NCBI GenBank assembly: GCA_002803225.1
Contig: NXFV01001106.1
Coordinates: 1 to 23,941, forward strand
DNA length: 23,941 nt
DNA from: Gamarada debralockiae
Taxonomy: Eukaryota > Ascomycota > Leotiomycetes > Helotiales > Hyphodiscaceae
Direction: 5' to 3'
Made by a program: the position numbers and the translations under genes. A model generated the notes under the pieces. That model saw only the letters and a list, made by a program, of their open reading frames with translations, made no database searches and was not told the DNA's origin. Below, piece by piece: positions 7,724 to 19,086 of the stretch; position 1 is the stretch's first letter; every line of letters begins with the position of its first letter.

Positions 7724-10700
7724 TTAATACCACCTCAAATTCAGATACGGTGCCATTAGTTGAGTATCCCCCCATTTGACAGAATGCACGAAGAACATAT
7801 ACTTGTAGGTATCACCATCGATATCATCTTCTGGTGGCGGTGATGGGGGCTGCATGCTGAGATCAAACGGATGGTATGCACCCTCTGGAGAAGGACTGTC
7901 CGATTTCGAAGACGTCAAATATCCCCATGCGTCTCGCAGGGTAGTCAGCACCCCTTTCCGAGGACCATTCATCATCCTGAGCAAAGATTCTCCGTTAGCT
8001 GGTTTCAACTGTTGCACCAGCTGCCGCAAAGAGATGCGGTGAGTCGGAGGTCCTTCATAAGCTTGGGGATCCCTCCCTTGAGCTACTAGGATCACACTAT
8101 TTGTATCAACCACCCCCGTAGCAAGAAACTGTTCGAGTTTACCACACAAACGATCTTTGCACCCATCCGCTTCCTCACCGATCATAGTAGCTGCAAAGTA
8201 GACGCAAAATATCATCCAGGCTGACGCTGTGGTTTCGTACTGCCTGCCTTTGACCTTCACTTGCTCATTCGGCGACGCTCCAAGATCCAGAAGCATCTTT
8301 AGCATTGTGCTGTCGTCTTCCCAAGCTAGAGACGCGGACACAATAAGAGACAGATCATCCTTGGCGTGAAGAAGATCGGGGTCTTTAGACACTCTCCGAC
8401 GGACATATTCGACATCATTCAAACTCCATGTAACATTGTGAATGAAAGACATAAAGGTCCCATTTTTGCCGCCGCCATAACTAGCTGCATGGTCTGGGTA
8501 GGTTGTGCTCCCCATAAGGAGACCGCAGCCTGCTTGAATATGATAGGAGACAACTCTTTCAAAGGCGTCTAATTGTGCATCTCGAGACGGTCCACAGGGA
8601 TACTTCTGGAGGGTTGAAATTCCAGTCAGCCCTGTGACATATTCCGTCTTTGCAAACCAAAGTTGGGCTAAATAGACTCGAGTCCTTGCCTCAAAGCCCA
8701 CGAGGTTCGGGAATTCGGTTGAAAAATTGCGTAGTCGTTTACTCTGTTTCACGAAGTCCCTAAGCGTCCGGTGGAAAAACTGGACGCTCTTGCAGAAGAA
8801 CAGGTTCTCCTTATTATAGGGAGATTCCGCTACTTCAAGTAAACCCTTTGTGAGATCGTCAACTTCGGATTCTGCCGTGGCTTGCCGTTCTTTGATTTCA
8901 TCGTCAGTGTACGGTTGTATTTGGTACGATGCTGGAAATGTGGGATCGTCCAGTTGGTCAATCCATGTTAAAGAAACCGCTGTGAGTGAGTACATTTCGG
9001 ACACAAGTAAGAGCATCTTAAATGCTCTTTGCCGATCACCAGGAATGATGGAGGCCAGTATATTCTCATACAGAGCGTCGATGTTATCCCTAGGTAAGCT
9101 CTCCAGTTGTTTGTCTAAGTAACCTTCTGCATCCTTACGCCCCGGAGCCATACGCGAAGCAGCCATAACCAGAGAACGTACGGCGAGACGGGCCCAAAGA
9201 AAGACGCCATCAGACAACTTGACAACCTTGGCAGCCAATTTCTTATAGAAATGTTGGACACTAAGGAAGCATTTATGCTCTCTGAACATATTTCGCCCAA
9301 ATCGTAGAATGTCGGGTTTCGTGAGCCTATGAAGTCTAATGCGGCGATCTTCCGAAAATGCTTCTTGAAACTCTCGGTGTGGACGCGAGCTAACTAAGAT
9401 CTTGATATCGTCTTTGGAAGCCCATTCATTGAGATCTTTCGCAAGATCTTCGTGGTCTAAGCCATCAACGCCATCTTCACCGTACTCCTCAAGTCCGTCG
9501 ATGAAGAAGCAAAATCGATATCCTGGGAATGGTGATTTGGAGATTAGCAACTTCATGCCATTCTCCAAGTCCATAGGCCGGAAAAAGAGCTCATCAATGG
9601 AACCTCCTAGCCCAGTCTTTGAAAATGCTGCATGAGCTTCGGGAAAGACTTCTCTAATCAGGTCGGGACACTGCTTCAAGACCTCGAAAAGGATTGAACG
9701 GTATAGTCCAGACAGTGAACTCTGGAGCTTATCCACCCCAGATCGCCAAAAGAAGAAATGGGCGAAGATGAGCTGCTTCCCCTCTGCCCACTTCTTCACC
9801 TCAACGCGAGTTTGAGGATGATCAACAAGAAATTTCATCAGCGTCGATTTGCCGGATCCAGCCTTCCCGGAGATGTGGAAAACTCGATTCTCCTCTCGTA
9901 GCCATGTAAGAAATGCAGTTCGTGACTCCGATTGTAGTTTTTTGGTATCCTCTACCAACTTGGCTAAGTCATTATCTTCAATTTCATCTTCATCGGACTT
10001 TGTATTTTGTCCATTCTCGTTCAAGTCTTCTTTCAAGATCCATTCAAACGTGCCACTCCCGGCCTTTTCCATTACATCCTCCCGAGAATATATTGAATTG
10101 AAGTAGAGCTGCCTCAGTACCCGCATGTCAGGAGATGGCACAGCCAATGGTGCAAGTAGCGTATTGACCGAGTTGCGAATGTCTTTGATAAGACGCAGCT
10201 GATCGCTAAGTTCAAGCGACAGTAATTGATTGCTGTCTTGAATTTTGCTTTCCATGCTCTTCAGAACGTCATCACGAAGATTCGTCAACTGCTTCACGGC
10301 ATCTGAGGCTTGTTTTTGTGACGCGGACTGAAAGTTGTTTAGCTCAACCTGAACGGATACCTGTCGCTCGCTAATTGTTTTGTTAAAACTGAACTACAAC
10401 CTGACTCCAGTCATATGCTTACTTGAGAATTAGGACCAGTCGAACCAAGATTTCTGATCTGTATTTGCCAAGTCTGTTGTCTAACTCTGTAATTTCTCCT
10501 TTCTTCCACATAGAATGCAGAGCGACTTTAATACTCTTCCATTTCGAACTCCCAGCTTTGGTCTTGACACAATCCAGGAGCTTCCGCAGGTCATCCGAGA
10601 CACCTTCACATTCTGTGGCGAGATTATTCAGAGCTTCCTCGTGCTTCGAATAGCCAGGTGGGCGCTGGCTGAGCTCCTTGGTGATTTCATCCAGATCCTT

Positions 10701-10838
10701 GCTCACAACGCTCAAATGAGCGTTCTCCGTAGTACTTCCAGATTTGATTACCTCATAAGTACCGCAGACGATCTGGTATGAGAAGTCAATAAACGTGAGA
10801 ATGCTGGAAGCGAAGCCCACGGCCGTAATCGGATCCAT
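7724..10838 (-). CDS. SesA/HeLo-like N-domain plus NACHT NTPase (fungal STAND/NLR protein)
   Basis: Two exons: 10838-10423 and 10370-7724, joined across a 52-nt intron (GTAAGC...TTAG). The junction codon becomes AAC and the product is about 1020 residues. Without splicing, exon 1 stops at once and exon 2 has no proper ATG, which supports the intron. Residues 1-138 begin MDPITAVGFASSILTFIDFS, the standard opening of the SesA/HeLo-like N-terminal domains of fungal STAND proteins. The NACHT-type NTPase follows: Walker A GKAGSGKST (about 307-315), Walker B FFIDGLEEY (about 427-435) and sensor-like SSRP (about 466-469). A helical region after it matches the family's usual form (LTKPDILRF, GVFLWARLAVRSL). 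The last 350 or so residues are unrecognised; no ankyrin, WD40 or TPR repeats are seen. Such proteins act in the cytosol as regulated death switches in incompatibility or defence. Family is confident, ligand unknown. Confidence 0.88.
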
Positions 10839-11512
10839 CAGCCTGTTTTGTTAAATGTAGGCTATGCAGTGTAAAAACAAAGTAGCAAGAATACTCCGTA
10901 CGCTGATCCACGGTAGGACGATGGAGGAGGTTCACCGATGGATGGGAAGAATGGCCAAAATGATGAGGTTGAAAGAAGTGAGCAGACTGTCAAGGCGGCA
11001 AGATAAATGCTGCTGCAGCTTCGAGGCTGTACAGCTCAGCCATCCTGCGGCCCGCATCTCTGCATTATCATAGAAACGAGCCAATCCAAATACATATTCA
11101 AAGCCAAGCTTCTGCATGTAGCCTCCAGTCAGGCCCCGCACAGCTGAAAAGACGAGAAAATGTGGTCTGACCATGAAAATTCCTTTGAACAACCAGGGAG
11201 GACCACGTTGAACTCGGATAAAACGTGGGTTGGTAGCACATTCGTAAAATCATTGTTGACTCACGAATTTTACCACCATCTCGGACACCCCACCAAGTCG
11301 AATCTCAACGGGCGTAGTGGCTTTCAAGCTTGCGCACGATTGTTTAAGGTTGTGCAATGCTACTACAATTAGTTTGGAGCTCGTGCGACTATTAGTTGCT
11401 ACAAAATCGAAGAATTATCGCCGTTGTAAGTTTGTGGGTTTGCGAAGCCGCCTCGCTCAGATCAAAATAACCTTGCTGCCCACTTGAACTTTCAGTTGGG
11501 AGAGGAATATTG
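10839..11512. other. upstream flank of the NACHT gene
   Basis: The segment contains the promoter side of the minus-strand NACHT gene and the 3' flank of the relic at 11513-12112. Short frames on both strands carry no motif. I see no tRNA or clear repeat. Confidence 0.45.
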
Positions 11513-12112
11513 TTAGACAATATTTAGCCTGCGCGTAGCAAGTAGAATCCAAATAAGCTTAAAAACATCTCTTTTATCTTCCTTCCAGTCAACCTTCTTT
11601 CCCGTACATCCAACTGTGCCAATAACATTGTCCAATCTAGCCTGAGCTTGAGCTTGAGGGTAAGGGAGAAGCTGTCTCTTGCTGTTGTTCGTCCTGGGGT
11701 TAGGTAACGGCGGCAGTATCTCAACATCTTGCTGGCCTTCCATATCATAGTCCTGATCTGGGCGGGAAAAAATCCCGAAAACATTTTCGCGGATTGTGGC
11801 TTCATCGCTGTCTACCTCGTCATCGTTTTGACTTCGGACGGTTGAAGCCGTACTATTGCGACCGAGTCGTGACCTGAAGGCCTGTAGTCTTTGTCTGCCA
11901 TTGAAAAGAAATCAAGGGCAATCGCGGGCCGGAATTGGAAAGTCAATCAAAGATTCAAGATATAGACGTTCATAAAGGACAAGATACCAGGAGATACCCA
12001 GCTTCGCTGGTCGCTCCTTTGTTTCTGCATCAACGTCCTGAACCTCTAACAGATTGACCAAGAAATCAAGAAACAGATGTCCTGACGCAGCCAAACGCCA
12101 AATAGTTGATAG
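11513..12112 (-). pseudogene. unrecognised gene relic with one in-frame TGA
   Basis: One frame is open from 12112 down to the TAA at 11513-11515 except for a single TGA at 11914-11912. Protein-like text stands on both sides in the same frame: before it HLFLDFLVNLLEVQDVDA and ISWYLVLYERLYLESLIDF, after it RQRLQAFRSRLGRNSTASTV and LPYPQAQAQARLDNVIG. Such text on both sides of one stop suggests a nonsense mutation (CGA to TGA is possible) or an intron. One in-phase splice exists (GTATCT donor at about 11984 to a CTTCAG acceptor near 11877), but it would discard a convincing segment. No ATG precedes the open stretch down to the EAF stop; an acceptor-like GCGTCAG ends at 12082, so a 5' exon may be missing. 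The family is not recognised. Confidence 0.45.
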
Positions 12113-12203
12113 TCAGTTCTCTAGAATCTCTGATCTAGATGCTCTCAATGTCCCTTAAATGCCTCGTAAAATCAGAGGCCAATGCAAACCCAAAGCCTTG
12201 TTC

Positions 12204-13123
12204 TTACTCTTCTTCACTCTCATCGCTCTCACCTGCCCCAGTACCAGCAGTTTCCTTCAGCGCTTCTTCCAATTCGGCCTCAAGATCCAGTTCCAGATCT
12301 TCATCACTTATACCACCCGCATTGTTCGCCGGACTTGGCAACTTCAAATGATCTACATCCTGATTCCTCTCATCTTCATACTCCTCGCCTTCGGCGTCCT
12401 CGTCACTAACCTCCTCACTGACGTGCCGTTGAAATACAGACGTAGATTGAAACTCGTACGGCTGTGAACTCTGCGGTCCATCGGGATATTCAATTGTGAG
12501 CCCATCATCGGATTCGTCTTCTTCTTCGGGGGTCGGTTCTCGTGGTGGGGGTTTCGATTTCTTGGGCTTCTCCGGTGCTTTTCGTCGTTTTGGTTCTGCT
12601 TTGGCTGCAGCAGCGTTCCTTGCGGACTTTGAGGTTCTTCGTTGTGGGGGTTGGGTTTCAGGTTTCGCTGGGGCTGGGGTATCTAATTGAGGGTATTGCG
12701 ACCGGAGGATTGAGGCATCGTCCTCCCAGGGTGCTTTGACAAGGTTCATATCGAAGGTGGAATCTATGCGATGCAGCACAAAACGTTTATTCGGAGCGTC
12801 GAATATGAGAACATACTGTCCGTCGCCTGATGTTCGCACACCATTGTAAGAGTACTTTTCGGAGTTGTCTGAGAAGGAGAGGTCGTAGCTCGAAGGGTCG
12901 GAATTTGAGGGTTGTAATTGTATAGAAGTTTGAGAGGAATCGGATGAAGTGTCTGGTTTGTGATTGTCTAGCATGTTGTCAGCTTCATTCGCAGGGCAAA
13001 TAGAGATCCCAACCTACATCGTATTCCTGTATAGACATCCTTTGACGGTTTCCCCAGTAGAGCATCGCTCAACACGACGGGATACTTGCCCGGTTTGTCG
13101 ATATCGATCGATGCCGCTGCCAT
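12204..13123 (-). CDS. EAF-type RNA polymerase II elongation factor (ELL-associated factor family)
   Basis: Two exons, 13123-13018 and 12967-12204, with a 50-nt intron (GTAGGT...GCTAG); codon 36 (Tyr) is split across it. The product is 289 residues. The N-terminal domain matches the EAF family (Pfam PF09816): GKYPVVLSDALLGK at 11-24, then NHKPDTSS, SYNGVRTS, YVLIFDAPNKRFVLHRIDST, and the closing SILRSQYPQL. In animals EAF proteins bind ELL and stimulate Pol II elongation; fungal members are nuclear and less studied. The C-terminal half is low complexity: Pro/Lys-rich with RRKAPEKPKKSKPP, then strongly acidic Glu/Asp/Ser, ending SDESEEE. This is the usual layout for fungal members. The unspliced frame would start at an ATG inside the intron and lose the conserved N-terminus, which supports the two-exon model. 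Nothing appears broken. Confidence 0.88.
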
Positions 13124-13360
13124 AACTGCTATGGTTCCTGCTGATTATGTGAGAGCTGACGAGAGCAGCAGCAAGCAAAATGTTGGTGTTGAGGCTGTCA
13201 GTTGTATGCACAGTCAGCGAGGCCAGAGGTTGTACGAAAAGATATGCTAACCAAAAAGCTTCCCCAGATTTCGGCAAAGGTTTCAGGGTCTAAATTTAGG
13301 GCGTCGGAGGCTTTGCAATCTTCCACGGTGGACTTGCGCTTGCGATGCGGATGCTGCCTG

Positions 13361-13393
13361 CAACAACAACAACATCATCATCAACATCAGCAG
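13361..13393 (+). repeat. CAN-triplet microsatellite (CAA/CAT/CAG)
   Basis: Eleven consecutive triplets: four CAA, three CAT, one CAA, one CAT and two CAG. About 20 bp further on, ATTATTGTTGTTGATG (13412-13427) is roughly complementary, so a hairpin is possible. The run lies in the EAF 5' flank. Confidence 0.7.
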
Positions 13394-14102
13394 AGACGTT
13401 TCGACCTGCCTATTATTGTTGTTGATGTGGAGGTGACGTTATGATGGACCAAAATCTCACACAAATCGACAGAAGACAATCTCGTTCCCGCATCCGGAGG
13501 TTGTCCCTACTTTACTCGTACCCCGTCCGCCACTCATCTGCGTCCCTCAAGTGTCCTTATCCCCTTTGGCCTCAGTCAGCTCACTGCTCTCCTGCTCCTT
13601 AGAGACGTTCCTCGCTTCTGACATCAACTCCTTTTCGATTCGACTATTCAGCGTAAGTGCATCCAGCCTACCAAATCTGCAATAATATTCTGCTCGAAAG
13701 GTGACACTCTCATCTTCTGAACTCGGATATACACTACAGATGGCCTATGGAGGAAGCAGGGCCTGAAAAGAATTGCTGCGTATTGTTCCAAATCAGCTCG
13801 TTCTTGGCTGGGCTATTGGCATTACTGGGCCTTTGGTGTTGGCGTTCGCGTTTGCGGAATTCCGCGTTTCGCGACTTACTGCTCCACCGTTTAATTGCTG
13901 CCAACCCCGCTTTCTCCCAGTATACTGGTTGACACAACCCTAGTTGACTCAGTGTCGACATACCGCAACCTGCAAAACATACCGTAACCGGGCTAATGTT
14001 CACCTTGAATTGGTAACTTGCGGCGATATGACAAGGGGTAAGATCCGCATGACCTCGGCAGTGGAATGTTCTACCGTGAGATATTTGTATGAGGGGAGCA
14101 GC

Positions 14103-14108
14103 TATAAA
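14103..14108 (+). promoter_or_regulatory. TATA-like element of the monooxygenase gene
   Basis: TATAAA stands 99 bp before the start codon at 14207. A second TATAAAA lies at 14157-14163, only 44 bp before the start. A T/C-rich leader lies between the first site and the ATG. Position and sequence are suitable; the use of either is inferred. Confidence 0.4.
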
Positions 14109-14206
14109 TTCATAGCCATTTTTAAATCGAACTCTTTCTTGTATTCCTTTTCTTGCTATAAAATTGCAGTTCTTTTGTGCATCGTTTCTTCACCAAACTT
14201 TCCACT

Positions 14207-16289
14207 ATGGCTCCAGATATCTCTCAACTCCCAAATTCCGGCTACGCTCATGGCCCGACGGACGGCTATGAGATCCCAGATATTACATTTCGTGATCCAA
14301 AAAACCGTCGACTTAAGGTCTTGACTATTGGTGCAGGCGTTTCGGGGATCATGATGGCATATCAGATCCAGAAGCAATGCGAAAAGTAAGTAGACACCTC
14401 CAAAGAGCTCTGCAGCTCCGATACTTATTGCAGAAGTTATACTAATCATTGGCAGTGTTGAGCATGTAATCTACGAGAAGAACGAGGACATTGGAGGAAC
14501 TTGGCTGGAGAACCGATATCCAGGTGCCGCTTGTGACGTTCCCTCCCATGCGTACGCTTTCAACTTTGCATTAAAGTATGTTTCACCCCACTCCATATTC
14601 AGCATCTACTAACATGCATTGCTCTAGTCCCGACTGGCCTCGATATGCGAGCCACTCTCCCGAGATTTGGAAATACCTCGATAAAGTCTGCAAAACCTTC
14701 GACCTTCGAAAATACATGACATTTAACACGAAAATCATTGGCTGCTATTGGGATGAGGAAGCTGGGCAATGGACGGTGAAGCTTCATCAAAGTAACCCTG
14801 GTTCTGCTCCGAGAGAATTTGAGGAGAAATGCGATCTGTTGCTTCACGCGACTGGGATTTTGAACAATTTCAAGTGGCCAGACATTGAGGGATTGAATAC
14901 ATTCAAAGGGAAGGTTGTGCGTAAGTCATTCCACTCCCTACGGACCCCTGGCCGTAGCTAAACAGCACAGATACCGCACGCTGGCCCAAAGACTACCAGA
15001 AAGAGCAATGGAAGAACGAATCCGTGGCGATCATCGGCTCTGGGGCATCTTCAATCCAAACACTACCAAATATGCAACCTTACGTCAAGCACATCGACGT
15101 TTACGTTCGTACCGCTGTATGGTTCATCTCAATTGCAGGAAATAACGGTGCTGGAGAAATCTACACAGAAGAACAACGCAAAGAGTTCCGGGACAACCCC
15201 AAGGCTCTTTTGAAGCATGCAAAGTATTTGGAGGATCAAATGAATGGGCTTTGGAGTTTGCTCTTCACGGGTAGCGAAAGCCAGAAAGAGGCGCAGAAGA
15301 TGTTTAGGGACCGCATGGCTGAGTTTATAAAGGACAAGCGACTTTTGGAAGGCTTCACTCCTAAATTTGCTATTGGATGTCGACGAATCACCCCAGGTAA
15401 GATCAGATCCTCACCCAATAGCAAGAAGCCGCTGACAGGGTCAGGTGATCCATACATGAAAGCGATTCAAGAGCCAAACGTTGACGTCCATTTCTCTGCC
15501 GTGAAGAAAGTTACTGAAGATTCGGTCATTGACGAGGAAGGCAATGAGCGCAAGGTCGACACCATCGTATGTGCCACTGGATTTGATGTCTCCTACAAGC
15601 CTCGATTCCCCATCGTCGGACAAAATGGAGTTGAGCTCGGTAAGAAATGGAAGGTCTGCCCTGAGGCGTATCTTGGAATCACCATTCCAGATATTCCCAA
15701 CTTCATTACATTTATTGGCCCCAGCTGGCCCATTGAAAATGGCTCAGTGATGGGACCTCTCGGAATAGTTGGCGAATACGCAATCAAGGTGATCAAGAAA
15801 ATGCAGAACGAATTCATCCGGTCTTTTGCACCAAAGCAAGACATTACAGATGCTTTCAATGCTCATACTCAAGAGTTCATAAAGCAGACAGTGTGGTCTT
15901 CAAATTGCAGATCGTGGTACAAGAGTGAGTACTCTGATGCTTGATCCCCGAACAAAGTTAACGAGCCTTGCAGACAACGAAACTGGCCGTGTGAACGCAG
16001 TCTTCCCAGGTAGCTCTCTGCATTACTGCCAAGTCATCCAAGAGCCCAGATGGGAGGATTACAATATCACGTATCAGAACAAGCACAATCCGTAAGTCGT
16101 TTCTTCAATTCAAAATCTCAAGTACTGATAGAAATATACAGTTGGGCCTACTTAGGCCTGGGCTTCACAATCGAGAACCGGACAGAAGGAGCAGATCAGT
16201 GCCCTTACTTGAACGAAGAAGTTATTGACCCCAAGTGGATGGAAGTCATTAAGTCGGGAGAGCTCGTCGTTGATAAACAGATCGATTGA
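14207..16289 (+). CDS. Baeyer-Villiger-type flavin monooxygenase
   Basis: Seven exons: 14207-14385, 14456-14575, 14628-14920, 14971-15396, 15445-15924, 15974-16091 and 16142-16289. The introns are 70, 52, 50, 48, 49 and 50 nt, all GT...AG with matching phases, giving 587 residues. It is a class B FAD/NADPH monooxygenase: FAD site GAGVSG (42-47), GGTW...NRYPGAACD (73-87), the Baeyer-Villiger fingerprint FKGKVVHTARWP (192-203; pattern FxGxxxHxxxW), NADPH site GSGASS (220-225) and ATGFD (383-387). Such enzymes insert oxygen next to a carbonyl, making esters or lactones; fungal relatives act in secondary metabolism or in breakdown of ketones. The length is normal. No biosynthetic partner genes (PKS, NRPS, P450, terpene cyclase) lie within the window, so the substrate is unknown. 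Introns 1-3 restore the GGTW-to-HTARWP order, and skipping any of those three shifts the frame. Confidence 0.92.
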
Positions 16290-17213
16290 TTTAAGAAAGA
16301 TTGTGTTACACGTGTTTTGGATCGGCGTTCATACAACGAGGTACAATATCGAATCAGTCACCAGACTTTCAAGAATTGCTTAGTAGGCCCATGATGCCGT
16401 TTCTTCGGCCATCCATAATTTGTCAATTGGGTCTGATCTGTTCCCCGCATCGCGGGGTATGGCCGGTCAGGTACCTCCGTACTTTGCCCTGCCAAGCGAC
16501 GGAGGTGCATGCTCCGCAGTCTATTTGCGATAACCTCACGAATGAGATAGGCCAGCGCTCGGAAACGTGGAATATTTTGATGCACGACACGCGTCAGATA
16601 TGAGAGTTAGTCGTTATCCCAGAAAGGCATTCGTTTTATGTTATGCTCTTCTCTTCGAGCAGTTTCTTGCCAGTCGTCGTCTTCAACAAGGCACCGCACC
16701 TGAGTAAACCAAACCCCCGGACGCCTCGGCGATTTACCAGTCTCCCAAAATCCAAAACGTGGCTTCGGCAGATCTTCTTCGCGGTAGGTGGCAGTTTCAA
16801 GTTTACGCCAAAATGTGGGGAAACGTCCCGTCAAACAAAGGACCTCCGAATCCGTCCAGCCCCTCCATTCAACCTACGTCGTAAAGCATGAGAGCTATAT
16901 CTCAGGGCCCAAAGATCCCTGTCTTAGATCACAAGGCACATGAACATCCATTTCCCTCCAATAAAGTGAATAAATTCGTCATCTGAAAACTTTGATCTTT
17001 CTATGGCAAAGTACTACCGCTGGAGGAAGTGTTTCCATATTAATACCAAGAGCCTAAGTGCAGTTTTATCCATCTCGTCTTCATCTTGAATGCTTTATAT
17101 AAGTTCTCGGATTTCTCTGCTTGTGAATTCTTTTCTCTGTGTGTTCATCCAAGGATTTTGGGAAGATCCAATATCTGCTTCTTTCTTGTAGCTGGTCATC
17201 AACTTGGCTCATC
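16290..17213. other. intergenic spacer, monooxygenase to GH5
   Basis: No gene is supported. Two small inverted repeats lie here: CCCCGC-ATC-GCGGGG (16443-16457), about 155 bp after the monooxygenase stop, and ACCTCCGT (16473-16480) with ACGGAGGT (16499-16506). They could be structured 3' flank sequence. Short frames on both strands have no recognisable motif. Confidence 0.5.
17096..17102 (+). promoter_or_regulatory. TATA box of the GH5 gene
   Basis: TATATAA stands 118 bp before the ATG at 17214. The stretch between them contains no other ATG and is T/C-rich, as typical fungal leaders are. Confidence 0.45.
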
Positions 17214-18380
17214 ATGCGCTTCGGAAATGTACTCGTAGCTGCCAGTACAGTTGCTCTGGCTGTTGCAGCACCATCCTTGGAGAAGAATAAAAGGGCCAGC
17301 AAATTCCAATGGTTTGGCGTGAATGAATCCGGCGCCGAGTTTGGCAGCGGCGCTATTCCTGGGGAGCTGGGGAAGGATTACATCTGGCCTGTTGAGTAAG
17401 TCCCCATTCATCTTCTCCAACTTGACGTCCTCAAGCTAACGTATTTTGAACAATAGCTCGTCAATCGACACTCTCGTCAGCAAAGGAGCGAACATCTTCC
17501 GTACCTGCTCCCCACCTCCTTCTCATCCCAGACATACTAACGCCTACCAGGCATTCCGATATTAATGGAGCGCATTATTCCTTCTGAACTTACTGGCAGC
17601 ATGAATGCAACCTATGAAGCGGGCCTTACCTCAATCGTAGATTACATCACGAACACAAAAGGTGTCTACGCAATCATCGACCCGCACAACTTCGGACGCT
17701 ACTACGGCAACATCATCACAGACTACACCGGCTTCGAAGCCTTCTGGAAAACACTCGCTACTCCCTTCGCCGGTAATTCCAAGGTGATCTTCGATTGCAA
17801 TAATGAGCCCCATGATATGGGTTCCGAGACTGTGGTGCTGGATTTGATGCAAGCGTGCATTAATGGCGTGAGAGCGGCGGGCGCTACAAGCCAGTATGTG
17901 TTTTTTGAGGGAACGAGTTATTCTGGGGCTTGGACTTGGTTTGTCTCCTCCTGCTTCAAGAAAGAAAGGAAGCTAATGAGAAACAGGGTCTCAGCAGGCA
18001 ACACCGCCCTTTCCACCCTTACCGACCCGGAAAACAAAATCATCTACGAAATGCACCAATACCTGGATTCCGACGGATCAGGTACCTCTGCAACCTGCGT
18101 AAGCTCGACAATCGGCTCGTCACGCCTGGAGGCGGCTACCGCTTGGCTGATATCATCTGGGAAGAAAGGGATACTGGGGGAATTTGCGGGTGGCGCGAAT
18201 TCGGTTTGTGAGAGTGCAGTGAAGGATTTGTTGACGTATATGGGGAAGAATACTGATGTGTGGTTGGGTGCACTGTGGTGGGGTGGTGGACCTTGGTGGG
18301 GTGATTATATCTTCTCTATGGAGCCGCCGAGTGGGATTGCTTATGAGGATGTTTTGCCTTTGATGTTGCCGTTGATTTGA
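17214..18380 (+). CDS. secreted GH5 endo-beta-1,4-glucanase (cellulase)
   Basis: Four exons: 17214-17395, 17457-17500, 17551-17938 and 17987-18380, with introns of 61, 50 and 48 nt, encoding 335 residues. A signal peptide is clear (MRFGNVLVAASTVALAVAAP), followed by a Lys-Arg site (KNKR, 30s) suited to Kex2-type processing. The mature part is a GH5 catalytic domain of the fungal endoglucanase type: FQWFGVNESGAEFG near the start, NIFR-IPILMERIIP spanning intron 2, DPHN (119-122), the acid/base Glu161 in NNEPHDM and the probable nucleophile Glu270 in ILGEFAGG. It cleaves internal beta-1,4 bonds in cellulose or related glucans outside the cell. No cellulose-binding module or linker is present at either end. 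The start is the first ATG after the TATA box. Intron 2 is firm because it has an ACTAAC branch site and restores the conserved NIFR-IP junction. The frame is intact. Confidence 0.93.
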
Positions 18381-19086
18381 AAGGTCAGATTGAGCATGTT
18401 GAAAATGGAGAAATGTGATGTGTGTACAGAGGAATGCCAAAGGGGCTTGGAAAGGGGGTCGTCAATTTATTTCTTATGTACATATTAGGTCAGGCTCTCT
18501 TCCAAACAAATCGAAATTTGGCCAAGGCAGCAAAATATCTGGCTGTGATATTTTCCATTCCAGCAACGGTGGTGGGGCGAAGCCCCTAGTCTTTGCAGTG
18601 ATTTCAAACGCATGGGAAGGACTATTAAAAATCTGTACTGCGCGGAGGAATACCGTCTACCACCACGGTTCAGGAGGACTACTTCTGGACGGCATCATCC
18701 AGGAGGGCATGTGTTTGTCGTGCAAGAGGCCAGCAAGTGACATCGGGATGACCAGAACCCCTGAGGAATGGAAATTGTACTATCTCGGTCAAACGGAGTA
18801 TATTTTTACCCGCATGAGACCTCAAAGGTAGCAAAATGACGACGAAAATACCCACGACAGCGAAATAAAGAGCAACGATGAGACACCGGAGTAGTAACAA
18901 ACAGCGTTTGCACGGATGTGGAAGGTGGTCGATCACTATTATAAGAATGTTCCTTAAGGCAAGTTGTTGGGTTTCTGAGTTACCAGTTCTGAAAGCATAC
19001 GGTGCTTAACAAAATCGGCTTCACCCTTCTGGTGCGCGCGAAGAACTCTACGCCACTAGCAAGTTGTAACTTTACAGCACCGTAAG
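18381..19086. other. intergenic spacer downstream of GH5
   Basis: A 138-codon frame (18415-18831, +) exists but shows no motif. It starts right after the GH5 stop, within its likely 3' untranslated region. From about 18960 the text probably belongs to the 3' end of the Tc1-like element. No terminal inverted repeat could be matched by eye. Confidence 0.45.

Larger units (their letters stand above)
13124..14206. other. divergent promoter region between EAF and the monooxygenase
   Basis: The segment lies between two genes pointing away from each other. It holds a CAN-triplet run at 13361-13393 and TATA-like sites near the monooxygenase. A 61-codon frame at 13747-13932 has an ATG but no recognisable features, and the opposite strand is open there too. 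I do not accept it as a gene. Confidence 0.5.

Noticed and set aside
10298..10418. Treating the two NACHT-region frames as separate genes
   Set aside because: The downstream frame has no ATG at its start, the upstream frame stops right at a GTAAGC donor, and a TTAG acceptor restores phase; one gene is much more likely.
12159..12690. Plus-strand Ser-rich frames opposite the EAF gene
   Set aside because: They are the antisense of the acidic and Ser-rich EAF C-terminus; the minus strand carries a conserved domain and a normal intron.
13747..13932. 61-codon plus-strand frame with a hydrophobic stretch (FLAGLLALLGLWCW)
   Set aside because: The opposite strand is equally open, no motif or homologue comes to mind, and it lies in the monooxygenase promoter region.
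14207..18380. Secondary-metabolite gene cluster around the monooxygenase
   Set aside because: No backbone enzyme, P450, transporter or cluster regulator is present beside it; the neighbours are EAF and a cellulase.
18415..18831. 138-codon frame just after the GH5 stop
   Set aside because: It starts 35 bp after the GH5 stop codon, in likely 3' untranslated sequence, and shows no recognisable domain.
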